NCBI GenBank assembly: GCA_030279155.1
Contig: CM059043.1
Location: 45,562,638 to 45,626,637 of the forward strand
Reading direction: 5' to 3'
Source: Forsythia viridissima
Taxonomy: Eukaryota; Streptophyta; Magnoliopsida; Lamiales; Oleaceae
Length of the DNA: 64,000 nucleotides
The notes beneath the pieces were generated by a model. It was given only the letters and a program-made list of their open reading frames with translations. It was not told where the DNA came from and made no database searches. Made by a program: the position numbers and the translations under genes. This document shows, piece after piece, positions 23,158 through 34,622 of this stretch. Position 1 is the stretch's first letter; every line of letters starts with the position of its first letter.

Positions 23158-24345
23158 GGGTAAATATCACTGGGGGTCCCTAACCTTTGGACCTTATAAC
23201 GATGGGGTCCCTAACCTTCTATTTTGAACTCCCGAGTCCTTAACCTATGAAACGTTAGCACCTGAAGTCCTTTTTTGACCAAAACTGTTAGTTTGACCGT
23301 TAAATGGTCAAAATCTTGTTGAATAGACAGTTTTACCCTTTTCAAATTAAAAATAAAAAGAAAAAAAATAAAAAATTGCAACCAAGCCCCTCACTCACTT
23401 CTCCTTCTCCAAACAACCCACCATCTCTCTCTTCCCACCTCCGGCTCCGGCTAGCTCCAGCTCCGACTTCCATTAAACCCGACACCAAGCACTCCATTGA
23501 ACCCGACTTCCATTAAATCAACCCAATCCAAAGCAGTTGTTTCGTGTAAAAACCTGTCAATTTTTTTGTCTCGCGCCTGTGTAGATCAATTCGGGCTTGG
23601 AAAACAGTCGCCGGAGATTACACACCAGCGCGCCTGTGTAGCTCTTGGATCTGTGCGGCTGGTGCGCCCTCGCAGATCCAATTTGTGTGGCAGATGAGCA
23701 CTGATCTTGGATCTGTGCTACCGGCGAGCGTGAAGATCCAAGATCTGCACGTGGCACAGTCGAGCAAGTCTCAGATCTGCTCGTTTTTTCACGCCGTGAT
23801 CTGTTCGGCTTTCGCGCCGTGCCAGAGAGATTTGCTCCGTTGGCGCGCCGTGCCTGAGACGGACACATATCCGACTCTGGAGATTCAGCCATGGTGATTC
23901 CGGTGGGGGTGGGTTTTTTCTCTTGCGGTGGGGGTGGGTTTTGTGCGGAGTTGGTTGAACCGGAGTTGGTGAGGGTGAATAGTGCTTCTCGCCGGCGCCG
24001 GAGTTGGTGAAGGTGAAGATTGGAGCCGGCACCGGAGTTGGTAAAGGTGAGGGACTTGATTGCAATTTTTTCTTTATTTTCTTATTTTTTTTGTTTTGTA
24101 TTTTAATTTGTTTCAATTTTTATTTTATTATTCTTTTCTTTTCTTTTTTTATTATTTAATTTAAGGGTAATTTAGTCTATTCAACAAGATTTTGACCATT
24201 TAACGGTCAAACTAACAGTTTTGGTCAAAAAAGGACTTCAGGTGCTAACGTTTCATAGGTTAAGGACTCGGGAGTTCAAAATAGAAGGTTAGGGACCCCA
24301 TCGTTATAAGGTCCAAAGGTTAGGGACCCCCAGTGATATTTACCC
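23158..24345. mobile_element. MULE-type element with long terminal inverted repeats and GC-rich core
   Basis: The left arm begins GGGTAAATATCACTGGGGGT; the right arm ends with its exact reverse complement. The arms match almost perfectly for about 170-185 bp (23158-23340 against 24165-24345), and weaker pairing continues inward. Perfect 10-bp duplications TATTAAGAAC flank it (23148-23157 and 24346-24355). Long inverted repeats with 9-10 bp duplications are typical of Mutator-like elements. The 0.8-kb interior is unusually GC-rich for this window, contains recurring GATCTGTG/AGATCCAA words, and codes for no transposase. It could hold captured host sequence, but I recognise none. Confidence 0.85.
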
Positions 24346-24355
24346 TATTAAGAAC

Positions 24356-25671
24356 TATTTTCGCACTGAAAGCAAAATTATGAACCATTTGTGCCAAAAT
24401 TCCTAAAAATAATAAATAAATTTTGTTTTGAATAAATTTACGATGAATTGCGTATTATTTTATGTTCAACAAAATAAGACATCACATTTACACATAGAAA
24501 GAAAAAAAGAAAAAGAAAAACGATTTATAAACTATGACATTCACTAAAAAAAATTGTGTATGTCTGACTTAAGGATATATTTTGTATGATGAACAGTTTT
24601 AATGAGAATAATATAAGAATTTTCTATCTGAATTCGTTCTATATTTTGCTTAAAATGAATTCTTTTTTAATATAGAAATAAATAAGCCACGAATTTTTCT
24701 ACATTTTGTAAATTGAATAAAAATTAAATGACAAAATTGATAAATATATAGCACTAGTTTGCTTTGTGTTGCTAATTTTTAATTATTTAAATTCAAATTT
24801 TCAATAGCAAAAATTTTGGGGAAAATTTTAACATTAGTCCTCAACTGATGGCACTTATGGTAACTTGATCCCCACGTACACTACTCATCACTAAGCACGA
24901 ATAAAGCTTCAAAACCAAGTTAACTAGAATCTTTAACCAAGTTAACTAGAATCTTTAATTGCATTAACTATACCATCCTTATTGATAAAACACTTGGGTC
25001 ATCTTCAACCTCCCATAATGAGTAGCCAAGGCAACTATGGCCCTTTTAACACTTGAGAGCTCTCTTAAAATATTTTATGTCAAATTAATATAAGTTAAGT
25101 ATGTCATTAACTAGAGTGTATATAACTTTTAATTGGAAGGACTTGAAACGTGTGGCTCGGGGCCTCCAAATTCTACTACCGACCCAATTTTTTGCTTGGA
25201 CAGGCGTTTGTGGGTCTAGAGGTTAGGGTAGTTGTGGACAACGAAGATTGAGTTCAGTCATTTTCATATTTTTCTTTATTTTCTCCATTTCTTTTTTCTA
25301 TTTAACCAAAATAAGGGCATAAATGCCTATTATCCTTCAAAAATTGGACATTACTGCCAAATGATTGTAAAGACTAAGGGCGCTACAAAATCAAAATGTT
25401 GAGATAAGGCTGCTAGAAAAATAGATTTAGGATCAAATTGATATAGTTTCTATAGGTTGAGGACTAAGATTGCAATTTCCCCAACATTTGTGTTTTGTTA
25501 AACGGCGAAAAAGGTGTACAGTATAAGGGTACTACTATTAGGGCAAAACCCCGCCTTCTCAAAGCTTCCAAACCCTTCCACCTCTGCTATTCATTTCCAA
25601 ATCTCATTCGGATCCAGTGAAAGATCCGATCTTGACACGAATACTTCCATCTCCGACCAACTACCGGAAAA
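24356..25671. other. Intergenic DNA and CCT5 promoter
   Basis: AT-rich sequence with one exact tandem duplication of 22 bp (24913-24934 and 24935-24956, AACCAAGTTAACTAGAATCT plus two bases). The last 200 bp before 25672 is probably CCT5 promoter and leader. No other gene is seen. Confidence 0.5.
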
Positions 25672-28600
25672 ATGGCGCTGGCGTTCGACGAATTTGGTCG
25701 GCCGTTCATTATACTAAAGGAGCAGGAGCAGATGACTCGGTTGCGAGGTCTGGATGCACAGAAGGCCAACATTTCCGCCGGAAAATCGGTGGCTCGGATC
25801 CTCCGGACCTCACTCGGACCCAAAGGCATGGATAAGATGCTCCAGAGCCCCGACGGTGACGTCACCATCAGTATGATCCCTTCATTTCATTCGGACTCTA
25901 TAACTTAATGTATAAAATGTGTAAATTGATATATAGTATTCGTACTGTACTTTAGGAAGACTATGATATTGTTTGTGTACGAGTAATATGGGTAAGCAAA
26001 GGTTTAGCACAGCTGTAGTTTAACAGTCTCTTGGTTCTGTCTTGAAGATTGGTGTCATTTTTTCTATGGTAAGTAAATGGAAGCTTGAAATTATTTCCTT
26101 AGTGAGATGTATGTCTATGGACATTAGGAAACTAAAACTTGGAAGTCTAGTTTTAGTTTTTCTTTGAACTTTACTGAAATAAATTTTGGGTTTGTTAAAA
26201 CTTGTGAAGGTGGTGATCAATAGGTGATGAATATGATAGCATCAAGAGAAAATCTTTAAAACAAACAGAAAAAATGAGAGCAATATGAATTTCCTTATTG
26301 TTCGAAGAGGAAGATTTTTTATTTTTACCACTTATTCATGGACAGAAGACAATAGGTGAAAGTGCTTAGAGTTGTTTATATGTTCAAGATAAATCGCAAT
26401 GAATAATGCGATTATGCTCTAAGTTGCCAATCCATTTTGCGTGTATTGAAGATAATATTTTAATGATATTCAGCTTTTAGATCAAGCGGTTCAACATCGT
26501 GTCTCATTTGTGATATGTCCGTTGTAGTTGCTGAACATTTTCTTGAATGTATCTTACCCGACAGAAGTTACTCATCACATCTTGTTGTTTTGTTAGCAAA
26601 TGATGGTGCAACAATCTTGGAGCAGATGGACGTTGACAATCAGATTGCGAAGCTAATGGTTGAATTGTCACGAAGTCAAGACTATGAAATTGGTGATGGA
26701 ACAACTGGAGTTGTTGTCATGGCTGGTGCACTTCTAGAACAAGCTGAGAAGTTATTAGAACGTGGTATTCATCCTATCCGGATTGCAGAAGGATATGAAA
26801 TGGCTTCGAGGATAGCTTTTGAGCATCTGGAGAATGTAGCCCATAAATATGAATTTGATGCTACAAATATTGAACCTTTGGTTCAAACTTGCATGACTAC
26901 TTTATCATCCAAGATGTAGGTGCCAATTTTGATCATGCTTCCCCCCCACCCCTATAGTATTGTAGAATGCTTTGCCCTGGTTCCTGGCATATAATCTAGC
27001 ACAGCGTATAAAAATGTCTCTATTTATTCTTTGCTATCTGGGTGGGTAGGGTGGGCAATTATATGGGATGTATGTTCTGTTGCTCCTATTTTGAAGCGCT
27101 TATGGTATTCTTCTAGCACTCTTGCCATACAAAATGATTTCTTTTGATGCTATAGAATGGCATATTAATATTACAACTGATTCCTTTTACTGAGTACTTG
27201 TTTTGATTCCTTCAACTTTATGCGCAGTGTGAATAGATGCAAGCGTAGTTTGGCAGAGATTGCTGTCAAGGCAGTGCTAGCTGTTGCAGATTTAGAAAGG
27301 AAGGATGTAAACTTAGATCTAATTAAAGTAGAAGGGAAAGTAGGTGGAAAGTTGGAGGATACTGAACTGATATATGGAATTGTTGTTGATAAAGATATGA
27401 GCCATCCACAGATGCCAAAGCAAATTGAGGATGCAAAAATTGCCATTTTGACTTGTCCTTTTGAGCCACCGAAGCCAAAGACTAAGCACAAGGTTGACAT
27501 TGATACAGTGGAAAAATTCCAAACACTACGTCAACAGGAGCAGAAGTACTTTGACGACATGGTTCAACAATGCAAGGTGAATGACTTCCATCTTTCCCTT
27601 TTTCCATTTCCTCATCCTTGTCATCCTCTGGAAGATTGTAATTTTTACTCTTGGGGATTTTTCCCCTGAGTATGTGAATTGTAGATATATATATATATAT
27701 ATATGTGCGTGTGCGTGTGCGTGTGCGTGTGCGCGTGCGCGTGCGCGCGGTTCTTTGCGTTATGTGAATTGAGAACCTTGGTTTTCCTTACAATCCTTTT
27801 GGTGTTACAGGATGTTGGTGCTACCTTGGTTATCTGCCAGTGGGGTTTTGATGATGAGGCAAATCACTTACTGATGCATAGAAACTTGCCTGCTGTTCGA
27901 TGGGTTGGTGGTGTCGAGTTAGAGCTGATAGCCATAGCCACAGGTTTGTATCAATATAGCAATTTTGTTGTTAAAGGTTTGTCTAATTTGGTAATGTTAA
28001 TACATTTTGGATTTGTAATTGCCCGCATTTCTTTACTTTGGTGTTTAGGTGGGAGGATTGTGCCAAGGTTTCAAGAGTTGACTCCAGAAAAACTAGGCAA
28101 AGTAATGTTTCCTTTCTGCCAATACTAACCTCATGTTTATGTTTGCCACTTAAGCATATTAGTCAGTTTGCTTTTGCAAGCTACTGTGTATAAGGTCATT
28201 GAATAAGTTTTATGATTGATGACTGTTTATGCACCCCAGGCTGGTTTGGTTCGAGAAAAAGCGTTTGGTACTACTAAAGATCGAATGATATACATTGAGC
28301 ATTGTGCAAATTCAAAGGCTGTAACCATATTTATACGTGGTGGTAGGTTGATTTTGTCTTATTTCTTCATTGAGCCTTTTACCAATTTTCTCATGGTTTT
28401 GAAATGTAAGTATCCAGCATTGTAATTTTCAAACTTTGTTAACTATCTAAAAAAATGCAAAGAAAAAGATGAACAGCACAAGAGAGGAATGGGAAAGAAT
28501 AGTTCCACGCACATAGAAATTTGAAACAGGTTGTTATTCTTGATGATAGGTAACAAGATGATTTTAGAGGAAACAAAACGCAGTCTTCATGATGCTTTAT

Positions 28601-29288
28601 GTGTTGCTCGTAATCTTATTCGCAACAACTCCATAGTATATGGTGGTGGATCAGCCGAGATTTCTTGCTCAATTGCTGTGGAAGCAGCTGCTGATAAATA
28701 CCCTGGAGTTGAACAGGTAATATGCTAAATTTCCTCAGTACTACTATTATTTTCGACTTATATGCTAAAAGGTTAATTGTGTCTGCAGTACGCAATTAGG
28801 GCATTTGCAGATGCATTAGATGCAATTCCCATGGCGCTGGCAGAGAATAGTGGTCTCCAACCCATCGAAACTCTATCTGCCGTTAAATCTCAACAGATTA
28901 AGGTAATCTTGACATCATTGCCGCTTATCTGTGGTTGGATGACCAAACAAGTCTCTCTCTTTCCTTTATTATTTGGGAACATTGCATCATAGGTCCTGCC
29001 TATACCCAGTAGCAAGTTGGTCTCTGATGTTGCAATTTTCCCTTGTTCCCTTGTCCCTGGTCTTATTGACGTTTCAGGTGTTCATTTGTCTCAAATGACT
29101 GTGAATTTCATATGCAGGAAAACTACCACTACTGTGGTATCGATTGCAATGATATTGGTACAAATGACATGCGTGAGCAAGACGTCTTTGAGACGTTGAT
29201 CGGGAAACAACAGCAGATTATGCTGGCAACTCAAGTTGTTAAAATGATTCTGAAGATTGATGATGTCATCTCATCATCTGATTATTGA
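25672..29288 (+). CDS. CCT5: CCT5, T-complex protein 1 subunit epsilon
   Basis: Cytosolic group II chaperonin subunit, part of the TRiC/CCT ring that folds actin, tubulin and other proteins using ATP. Exons: 25672-25870, 26597-26915, 27228-27576, 27811-27943, 28049-28101, 28240-28342, 28550-28716, 28789-28902, 29118-29288. They join in frame to 535 aa, the usual length. Key features are LGPKGMDK (residues 48-55), the nucleotide-binding GDGTTG (99-104), and YGGGSAEISCSIAV with NSGLQPIETLSAVK in the C-terminal equatorial domain. The protein ends DDVISSSDY. The ATG matches the family N-terminus MALAFDEFGRPFIILKEQ. Intron 3 carries an unusual alternating purine-pyrimidine tract (27685-27749). No defect was seen. 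Confidence 0.96.
27685..27749. repeat. (AT)n-(GTGTGC)n microsatellite in CCT5 intron 3
   Basis: This 65-nt run alternates purine and pyrimidine without a break. It starts as AT repeats, then becomes GTGTGC units and ends as GCGCGC. Such tracts favour left-handed Z-DNA and are usually length-variable. Confidence 0.9.
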
Positions 29289-29482
29289 ATTGTCCGGTAT
29301 TTGTTACAAAATTTTGCTTGGTCTAAAAAAAGTGTGTACGGTTCATAGTTTACTTGAACAACGGACACAATTTGAGTCGTTACATTCCTGTAGAATGGCT
29401 TTGTTTTTGCAATGAATTGTTCTGTTTGATGGATTGGTGATCAAGTGTTACTCTTTAATTATGGAAGACATACTTGGCCATT

Positions 29483-29524
<42 letters not shown>

Positions 29525-29837
29525 ACGCCCGCACGCACTCGGACTACAAATTGTTGTCTGTTTATGTACAATGAATTATTTTTTTGGATGATTTGTGCCT
29601 AAAATGAAATATTTAGAGAGAACAGTGGTAAGGAAGTGATAAGAAACCTAGTGGGGTATCTAATATGAGGTCTATATCTCATCATTCACAAACTTCTGGA
29701 TAAGAATACAATCTAAAATTCACAATACCATTGGACCGCATTTTTCTCAAATTCTCCCATTCTAGAGAACACAATTGAAATCAGTCTTGTATTCTGCAAA
29801 TCTTCTGAGTATTTGTCCAAACAAAACTTGAACACCA
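29289..29837. promoter_or_regulatory. CCT5 3' flank and PsbY promoter with (CT)n tract
   Basis: The first part is probably CCT5 3' UTR. A (CT)n run of about 37 nt lies at 29486-29522, some 315 bp upstream of the PsbY start. CT/GA repeats are common in plant promoters and can bind BPC-type GAGA factors. Their role here is a guess. Confidence 0.5.
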
Positions 29838-30440
29838 ATGGCAGCTACCATGACTACAATGGCTATGCTCAATGCCAAGTGCTTCAATACCAATACAAAG
29901 GGTACTTTTAACCCCTCCAAGAAACCAATCTCTCCCCTCTCCATGCAAAAACTCCCAAAAGGGCTCACCACCACTAACACTGCCATCACCTCAAAGCCAT
30001 TAGAAATCTCGGGCCTGGCTGGAACCGCCCTCGCAGGAATAATTTTCTCCACGCTCAGTTCCTCCGATGCTGCCTTTGCCGCCCAACAAATTGCTGAAAT
30101 AGCCGAAGGTGATAGCCGGGGACTCGCTCTTCTGCTTCCAATCATTCCAGCTATAGCTTGGGTTCTTTTCAACATTCTTCAACCTGCCCTTAACCAGATT
30201 AACAAAATGAGGAGCGTCAAAGGAGTGATCATCGGGCTCGGGTTAGCTGGACTTTCGGCCTCGAGTTTTGTGCAACCGCCAGAGGCATCGGCCAGCGAAA
30301 TCGCCATGATTGCTGATGCTGCTACAAGTGACAACAGAGGCCAGCTCTTGCTGTTTGTAATCAGTCCTGCCATTATTTGGGTGCTCTACAACATTTTGCA
30401 ACCAGCTTTGAACCAGATCAACAAGATGAGATCAGAGTGA
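29838..30440 (+). CDS. PSBY: PsbY precursor, photosystem II core protein (two-copy polyprotein)
   Basis: An intronless frame of 200 aa. Residues 1 to about 50 are Ser/Thr-rich and basic, a chloroplast transit peptide. Two hydrophobic targeting segments (about 58-81 and 128-152) end in likely processing sites (AFA|AQ and ASA|SE). Each is followed by a mature PsbY unit with one membrane helix and the near-identical end WVLFNILQPALNQINKMRS (about 108-126) or WVLYNILQPALNQINKMRS (about 181-199). The precursor is thus cut into two small thylakoid proteins of the photosystem II periphery, as known for plant PsbY. The start is the first ATG and gives the expected transit peptide. It follows CCT5 on the same strand but is an independent gene. 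Confidence 0.95.
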   Translation: MAATMTTMAMLNAKCFNTNTKGTFNPSKKPISPLSMQKLPKGLTTTNTAITSKPLEISGLAGTALAGIIFSTLSSSDAAFAAQQIAEIAEGDSRGLALLLPIIPAIAWVLFNILQPALNQINKMRSVKGVIIGLGLAGLSASSFVQPPEASASEIAMIADAATSDNRGQLLLFVISPAIIWVLYNILQPALNQINKMRSE

Positions 30441-30890
30441 GGAAGGTTATCAATCTTTGTATGGATTGCATATATATATATATATATATTCTGCTTCTGG
30501 TTTTAGTAGGATTCAACTTGGATAACTGTATATCAAATGATTATTATGAGTATTATTATGTATATGATTTGTTGTCAATATCCTTATTCTAGTTTGCATA
30601 TACTATAAAATCTATTGATTTCCTTTCGATTCTTCAACTAGAATTGCTTTTGTTTAGCTCAAGACACGTCGTCTGAAAACTTAAAACTTCTAGAGAGACC
30701 TCGTCCGAAAGATTAAACTCCAAAAGAGGAAAATTAAATTTCACGGGAAAAAATCGAAAAGAATAGTCATTCACAGCCACATATAAAGGATTTCTCGAAA
30801 AGTAGAGGATATTATAGTATGCCATTTAATAACCTACAACGAAAAAGCCAAAAAACCTAATAATTTCATCATATATCATTTAGTAAGTGA
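30441..30890. other. PsbY and KCR convergent 3' regions
   Basis: The two flanking genes converge here, so most of this is 3' UTR. A short (TA)n run lies near 30468-30489. No other gene is seen. Confidence 0.5.
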
Positions 30891-32763
30891 TTATCCCCTT
30901 CGTCTGTTGATTCCAATGGATAGACGCCATGCATCAAGAACAGCATCAGGCAATAAGGAGGCCAGCCACCATTGGATTGAATGACCCCAGTAAGGTGTAC
31001 ACCGTGCTTCATATCCTATTCTCCCAACTGCACTTTCCACATATTTTTCTGCTGATGGTATGAAAACTGATGGTTTCTCTACAGATGCAACTTTTGAAGC
31101 CATTTTGGTTGATACATACAACGGCACCTGATCAGTTAATGTATGTTTCTCAGATAATTATAATGTGGCAAGAACATGTTTCGAGAGTGAATCAATCGAC
31201 CTATCGACACGGGAAGACTTGATTATAAATATGGGTTTAATAGAAGAAGTCTTTGGATTTTTTTCTGTGTCATATTTTGATTGTTAATACGATATACAAG
31301 GACAACTGAGGACTAATATTACTTAAAAAAGAATAATTTTTTTGGGCTCACCTGACACTGGACATCTATACCATAGAGTTTGTATTCCACATACAAGCAT
31401 CTGGACAACTGATCAATGTACCTGCAACTCAATTTTATTGCTGTTAAAAAATTTATTTTGGTGGACATATATATCACATAGAACTTATGAACTTTTATAT
31501 TAATTAACAAAGTTCCAGCCTTCAAAAGTACAATCTACAATGTTAAAATGCTATATGAATTTACTCAAATCAAATTTGTTTTTTTCATTAAAGGTTCGAT
31601 ACAAAAATTTTTGACGAATAGATTACAGTAGAATTCAATACAGATTACAGTCTGAGATTTCCACAATTTGAGTACATCCCGTTGTAGATAGCACATGGCC
31701 TCACTTTATTTCAATCAGAACTGCATCAGCCATTTTTAGAAGAACTGCATAAAACTTTCTACAATGTGAACATGGTCTGGAGCTTTTATAGAAAGTAAGA
31801 GTCTCGTTTATGTTTGGTACGCTGGACTTGATAGAACTGGACATAAAAGTTGACAAATATGATGTTTATCTCTTTTTCTTACTTGCATCAAATTAGTGAA
31901 GTACATCAATTCCACGTATCAAACATGCCACAAAGATCAACTACAAGTTTGGAATGAAAAATTCAAAATTTCTAAATACCCTATGGACATACGCAATACT
32001 GAACAAAAACTAAACCGTATAACAAACAAGATTTCAACTTTTTTTTTTTCTTTTTCGCAAAGGTAATTAAGTTATAGGAGCTGGTGAAGAGAAAAAGGGG
32101 AGGTGTAGGGTGGGTGGCTTACCCTTTGGTAGCAGCATAAACAGCATAAAGAGGATGAGAAGGTGTAACAATGGATGCACCAGAACCAATATTAACAATT
32201 GCACCTTTCCTCCTTGCAACCATTCCTTCTATAATACCTCTTGTAATCAAACTTGTACCCTCCACATTAACTCTCACTAAATTCATCCAAATTTCTTCAT
32301 CTACTTCATGAAAAAACATTGCAGATGGATATGTAACTCCAACATTATTGATCAAAACCCCAACATCCAAACCCTTGATGGCTTCTTTCATTTCAAGAAT
32401 CCCTGCTGAAATATTCGGGCCCGAAAAGTCAATCTCGAAAATCTTGATCAGTGTATTAGGATATTTGGCTTCAATTTCACTAGTCACATTTTTGAGTTTG
32501 CTCAAGTTTCTGCTTACTAGTATTAGGTTCAGACCTTTTTTGGCAAGTTGGAAAGAAAAGGCTTTTCCTATGCCATCAGTTGAGCCAGTGATGAGTGCCC
32601 ATGTCCCATATTTCTTGAGATTTTTGGGTTTTCTGAAAAATGTTATGAAGATCCATTTGAGAAGGAAAATGGAGTTCTTGAAGAGAGAGAGAGAACCAAG
32701 AAGAGAGAGAATAATTATCCACCAAGGTTGTGTTTTTAGGTGAATAAAGCAGGTTGAAAGCAT
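30891..32763 (-). CDS. Very-long-chain 3-oxoacyl-CoA reductase-like protein (KCR2-like)
   Basis: SDR-family enzyme of the endoplasmic-reticulum fatty-acid elongation cycle, reducing 3-ketoacyl-CoA with NADPH. Minus-strand exons: 32763-32123, 31421-31352, 31127-30891. They join in frame to 315 aa. An N-terminal hydrophobic segment (about 13-40) should anchor it in the membrane. TGSTDGIG is the cofactor loop. The NNAG motif reads NNVG. The catalytic Ser lies in NIGSGAS, and YAATK gives Tyr209 and Lys213. The C-terminus ends INRRRG and lacks the di-lysine ER-retrieval tail of Arabidopsis KCR1. Synteny with Arabidopsis At1g24470 points to KCR2, a paralogue I recall as having little activity. An in-frame ATG at 32856 would add 31 residues; ATG at 32763 fits family N-termini better. 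Confidence 0.9.
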
Positions 32764-32979
32764 TTTCCGAGCCTGGTAAGACCTATTCTGAAGGTTATAG
32801 TTTGTTGAGGCACATTTACAAGCTTTTCCCGGACGTATGGAGAAAACTGCAATCAATAGAATTTCTCTAATTCTTCTTTAATGCAAAGAACATGTTTCTT
32901 GGAAACAATTACATACCTATAAGTGTGATTATAAAAAATTATGGAATTGTTTGATCCCATCATTTTGTTTACGACACCT

Positions 32980-32986
32980 ATTTATA
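32980..32986 (-). promoter_or_regulatory. Candidate TATA box of the KCR2-like gene
   Basis: On the minus strand this reads TATAAAT. It lies about 217 bp upstream of the chosen start codon and about 124 bp upstream of the alternative in-frame ATG. Confidence 0.4.
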
Positions 32987-33029
32987 AGAGAGATTATAAA
33001 AAACGCTAAGTAAGAAAAATATGTGAAAT

Positions 33030-33462
33030 ACTCCATCAGTCACATAAAGATAGGCACAGAGCATCTCCAAAGCATCCTATGTATTGCTATCTAGGTGACA
33101 CAAATATTGGAAGACTTTCTATCTATGTGACATTGATGTCTAATAAATAGACATTAAGTTCAAACTTGGTCTCCAATGCATTTTATGAATTGATATGATC
33201 TAGGTGGATTTTATTTTATTAAAATAAATACTAGATTACATTTAGACATGCATAGAAAATTTATCTACATAGGAAATTTAAATATTGTTGAGTCAACATG
33301 TTTAATGGTGCATCTGAAACTAGACAGAGTGTTAGACATTGTTTATTTTTTTCCTGCCACGTTAACTTGACATATTGCGTGACAGCTTGCATTGAAGAAG
33401 AAATTTTTTAAACATTGTCTATTTTATTTGCGTGGCAGATAAATTTTTTTTGCAATTCACAT
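33030..33462. repeat. MITE-like remnant
   Basis: It opens with a Stowaway-like terminus (ACTCCATCAGTCACATAAAGAT). It then contains words such as GCATCTCCAAAGCATC and GTCTCCAATGCATT that also occur at the ends of the palindrome that follows. The right boundary was not found. Confidence 0.35.
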
Positions 33463-34417
33463 CATCTCCAATGCAACCATGGATTACACTAAAAAGTGTG
33501 CCACATCATTTTAAAATATTTACATTGCAAGAAAAAAAGTGGAGGACCTCTTTTACTTTATTTTTTATAATTTATTTCCATTGAAATGTGTGTTAATTAT
33601 ATTTTATTCAATTTTTTTTTTATAATTTATCTATATTCTCTCTCTTGTATTATTGGACTATAATTTTCTCAATCAACAACCCTATTAGAGATGTTCTTCT
33701 ATCCGTTACAATTTTATTTTGTACAACAATTCACATTGTTGCATTGGAATCCAATGCAACAATGTGAATTGTTGTAAATGTGGCATATAAAATAGAGACG
33801 GATAGAAAATCATCTCCAATGAGATTGTGTATTGAAAAAATTATGGACCAATTGTATAAGAGAGAGAATGTAAATAAATTATAAAAATATTCAATAAAAG
33901 ATAATTAGCACATGTTCCGATGGAGATAAATTATAAAAAATTAAATAAAAAAGGCTTAACACATATTTCGATGGATATTTATTGTTAAAAAAATACCTAT
34001 ATGTCCCATTCTTATATGCCGATTTCGTTTTTCACACGGATTAAGAAATTTTAATTAATGTTATTGAAAAAATAAATTTTGCAAAAAATTTCCTAGTTTA
34101 CCAATACTATCAATTCCAACCACATTTGAAAAAGTATAAGTTTATTTATATTGATAACAAAGTAATTCAACAGAAGTATATTAGGAAATGAAAAAAAATC
34201 AAATACACTCTCAACAAAGTAAATGGACTATAATTTGGGACGGACAAAAAAAAATCAGTCTATACAAACGGGACAGATGGAGTAAATGGAGGATGTTTAG
34301 CATATCGTCCAAATGTTGACGATATGCTAGACATTCTCTACTTTTTTTCTTGTCATGTAAGTATTTTGGTATGATGTGGTACACTTTTTAGTGCAATCCA
34401 CTGTTGCATTGGAGATG
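33463..34417. repeat. Long foldback (palindromic) element
   Basis: The ends pair as CATCTCCAATGCAAC (left) and GTTGCATTGGAGATG (right). The left arm 33463-33748 is the imperfect reverse complement of the right arm, which runs from 33750 to about 33957 and resumes at about 34325-34417. The centre at 33749 has perfect arms of 25 bases. The break in the right arm is explained by a separate insertion (33958-34324). No coding sequence. It resembles a MITE built from long inverted repeats. If transcribed it would form an extended hairpin. Confidence 0.8.
33985..34285. mobile_element. Stowaway/mariner-like MITE nested in the palindrome
   Basis: The left end ATGTCCCATTCTTATATGCC and the right end AAACGGGACAGATGGAGTA are imperfect inverted repeats related to the common plant terminus CTCCCTCCGTCCC. 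It falls exactly where the right arm of the surrounding palindrome is interrupted. TA target duplication is plausible at the right end. Confidence 0.6.
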
Positions 34418-34432
34418 TTCTTACTTTCCTTA

Positions 34433-34622
34433 TTCATCTGTCCTAAATTATAAACCACTTTCTTGTTGATAGTATAATTATTTTCTTAGTTTTCTAATAT
34501 GTTCCTAATTAATTTGCCTTATTATTAACAAATATGAACTACTATTATATTAATTATATGAGTATATTAAAAAAATGTATAAATAATTAAAATTTCTTAC
34601 TTCTATTATGGGACGGAGAGAG
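34433..34622. mobile_element. Second Stowaway-like MITE
   Basis: The left end has ATTCATCTGTCCTAAATTAT and the right end TATGGGACGGAGAGAG, which pair imperfectly. The interior phrase CTTAGTTTTCTAATATGT recurs, slightly changed, near 39530 in another fragment of the family. Confidence 0.5.

Noticed and set aside
23304..24116. Several short frames inside the MULE-type element
   Set aside because: They follow from the GC-rich, inverted-repeat sequence and show no transposase or host domain.
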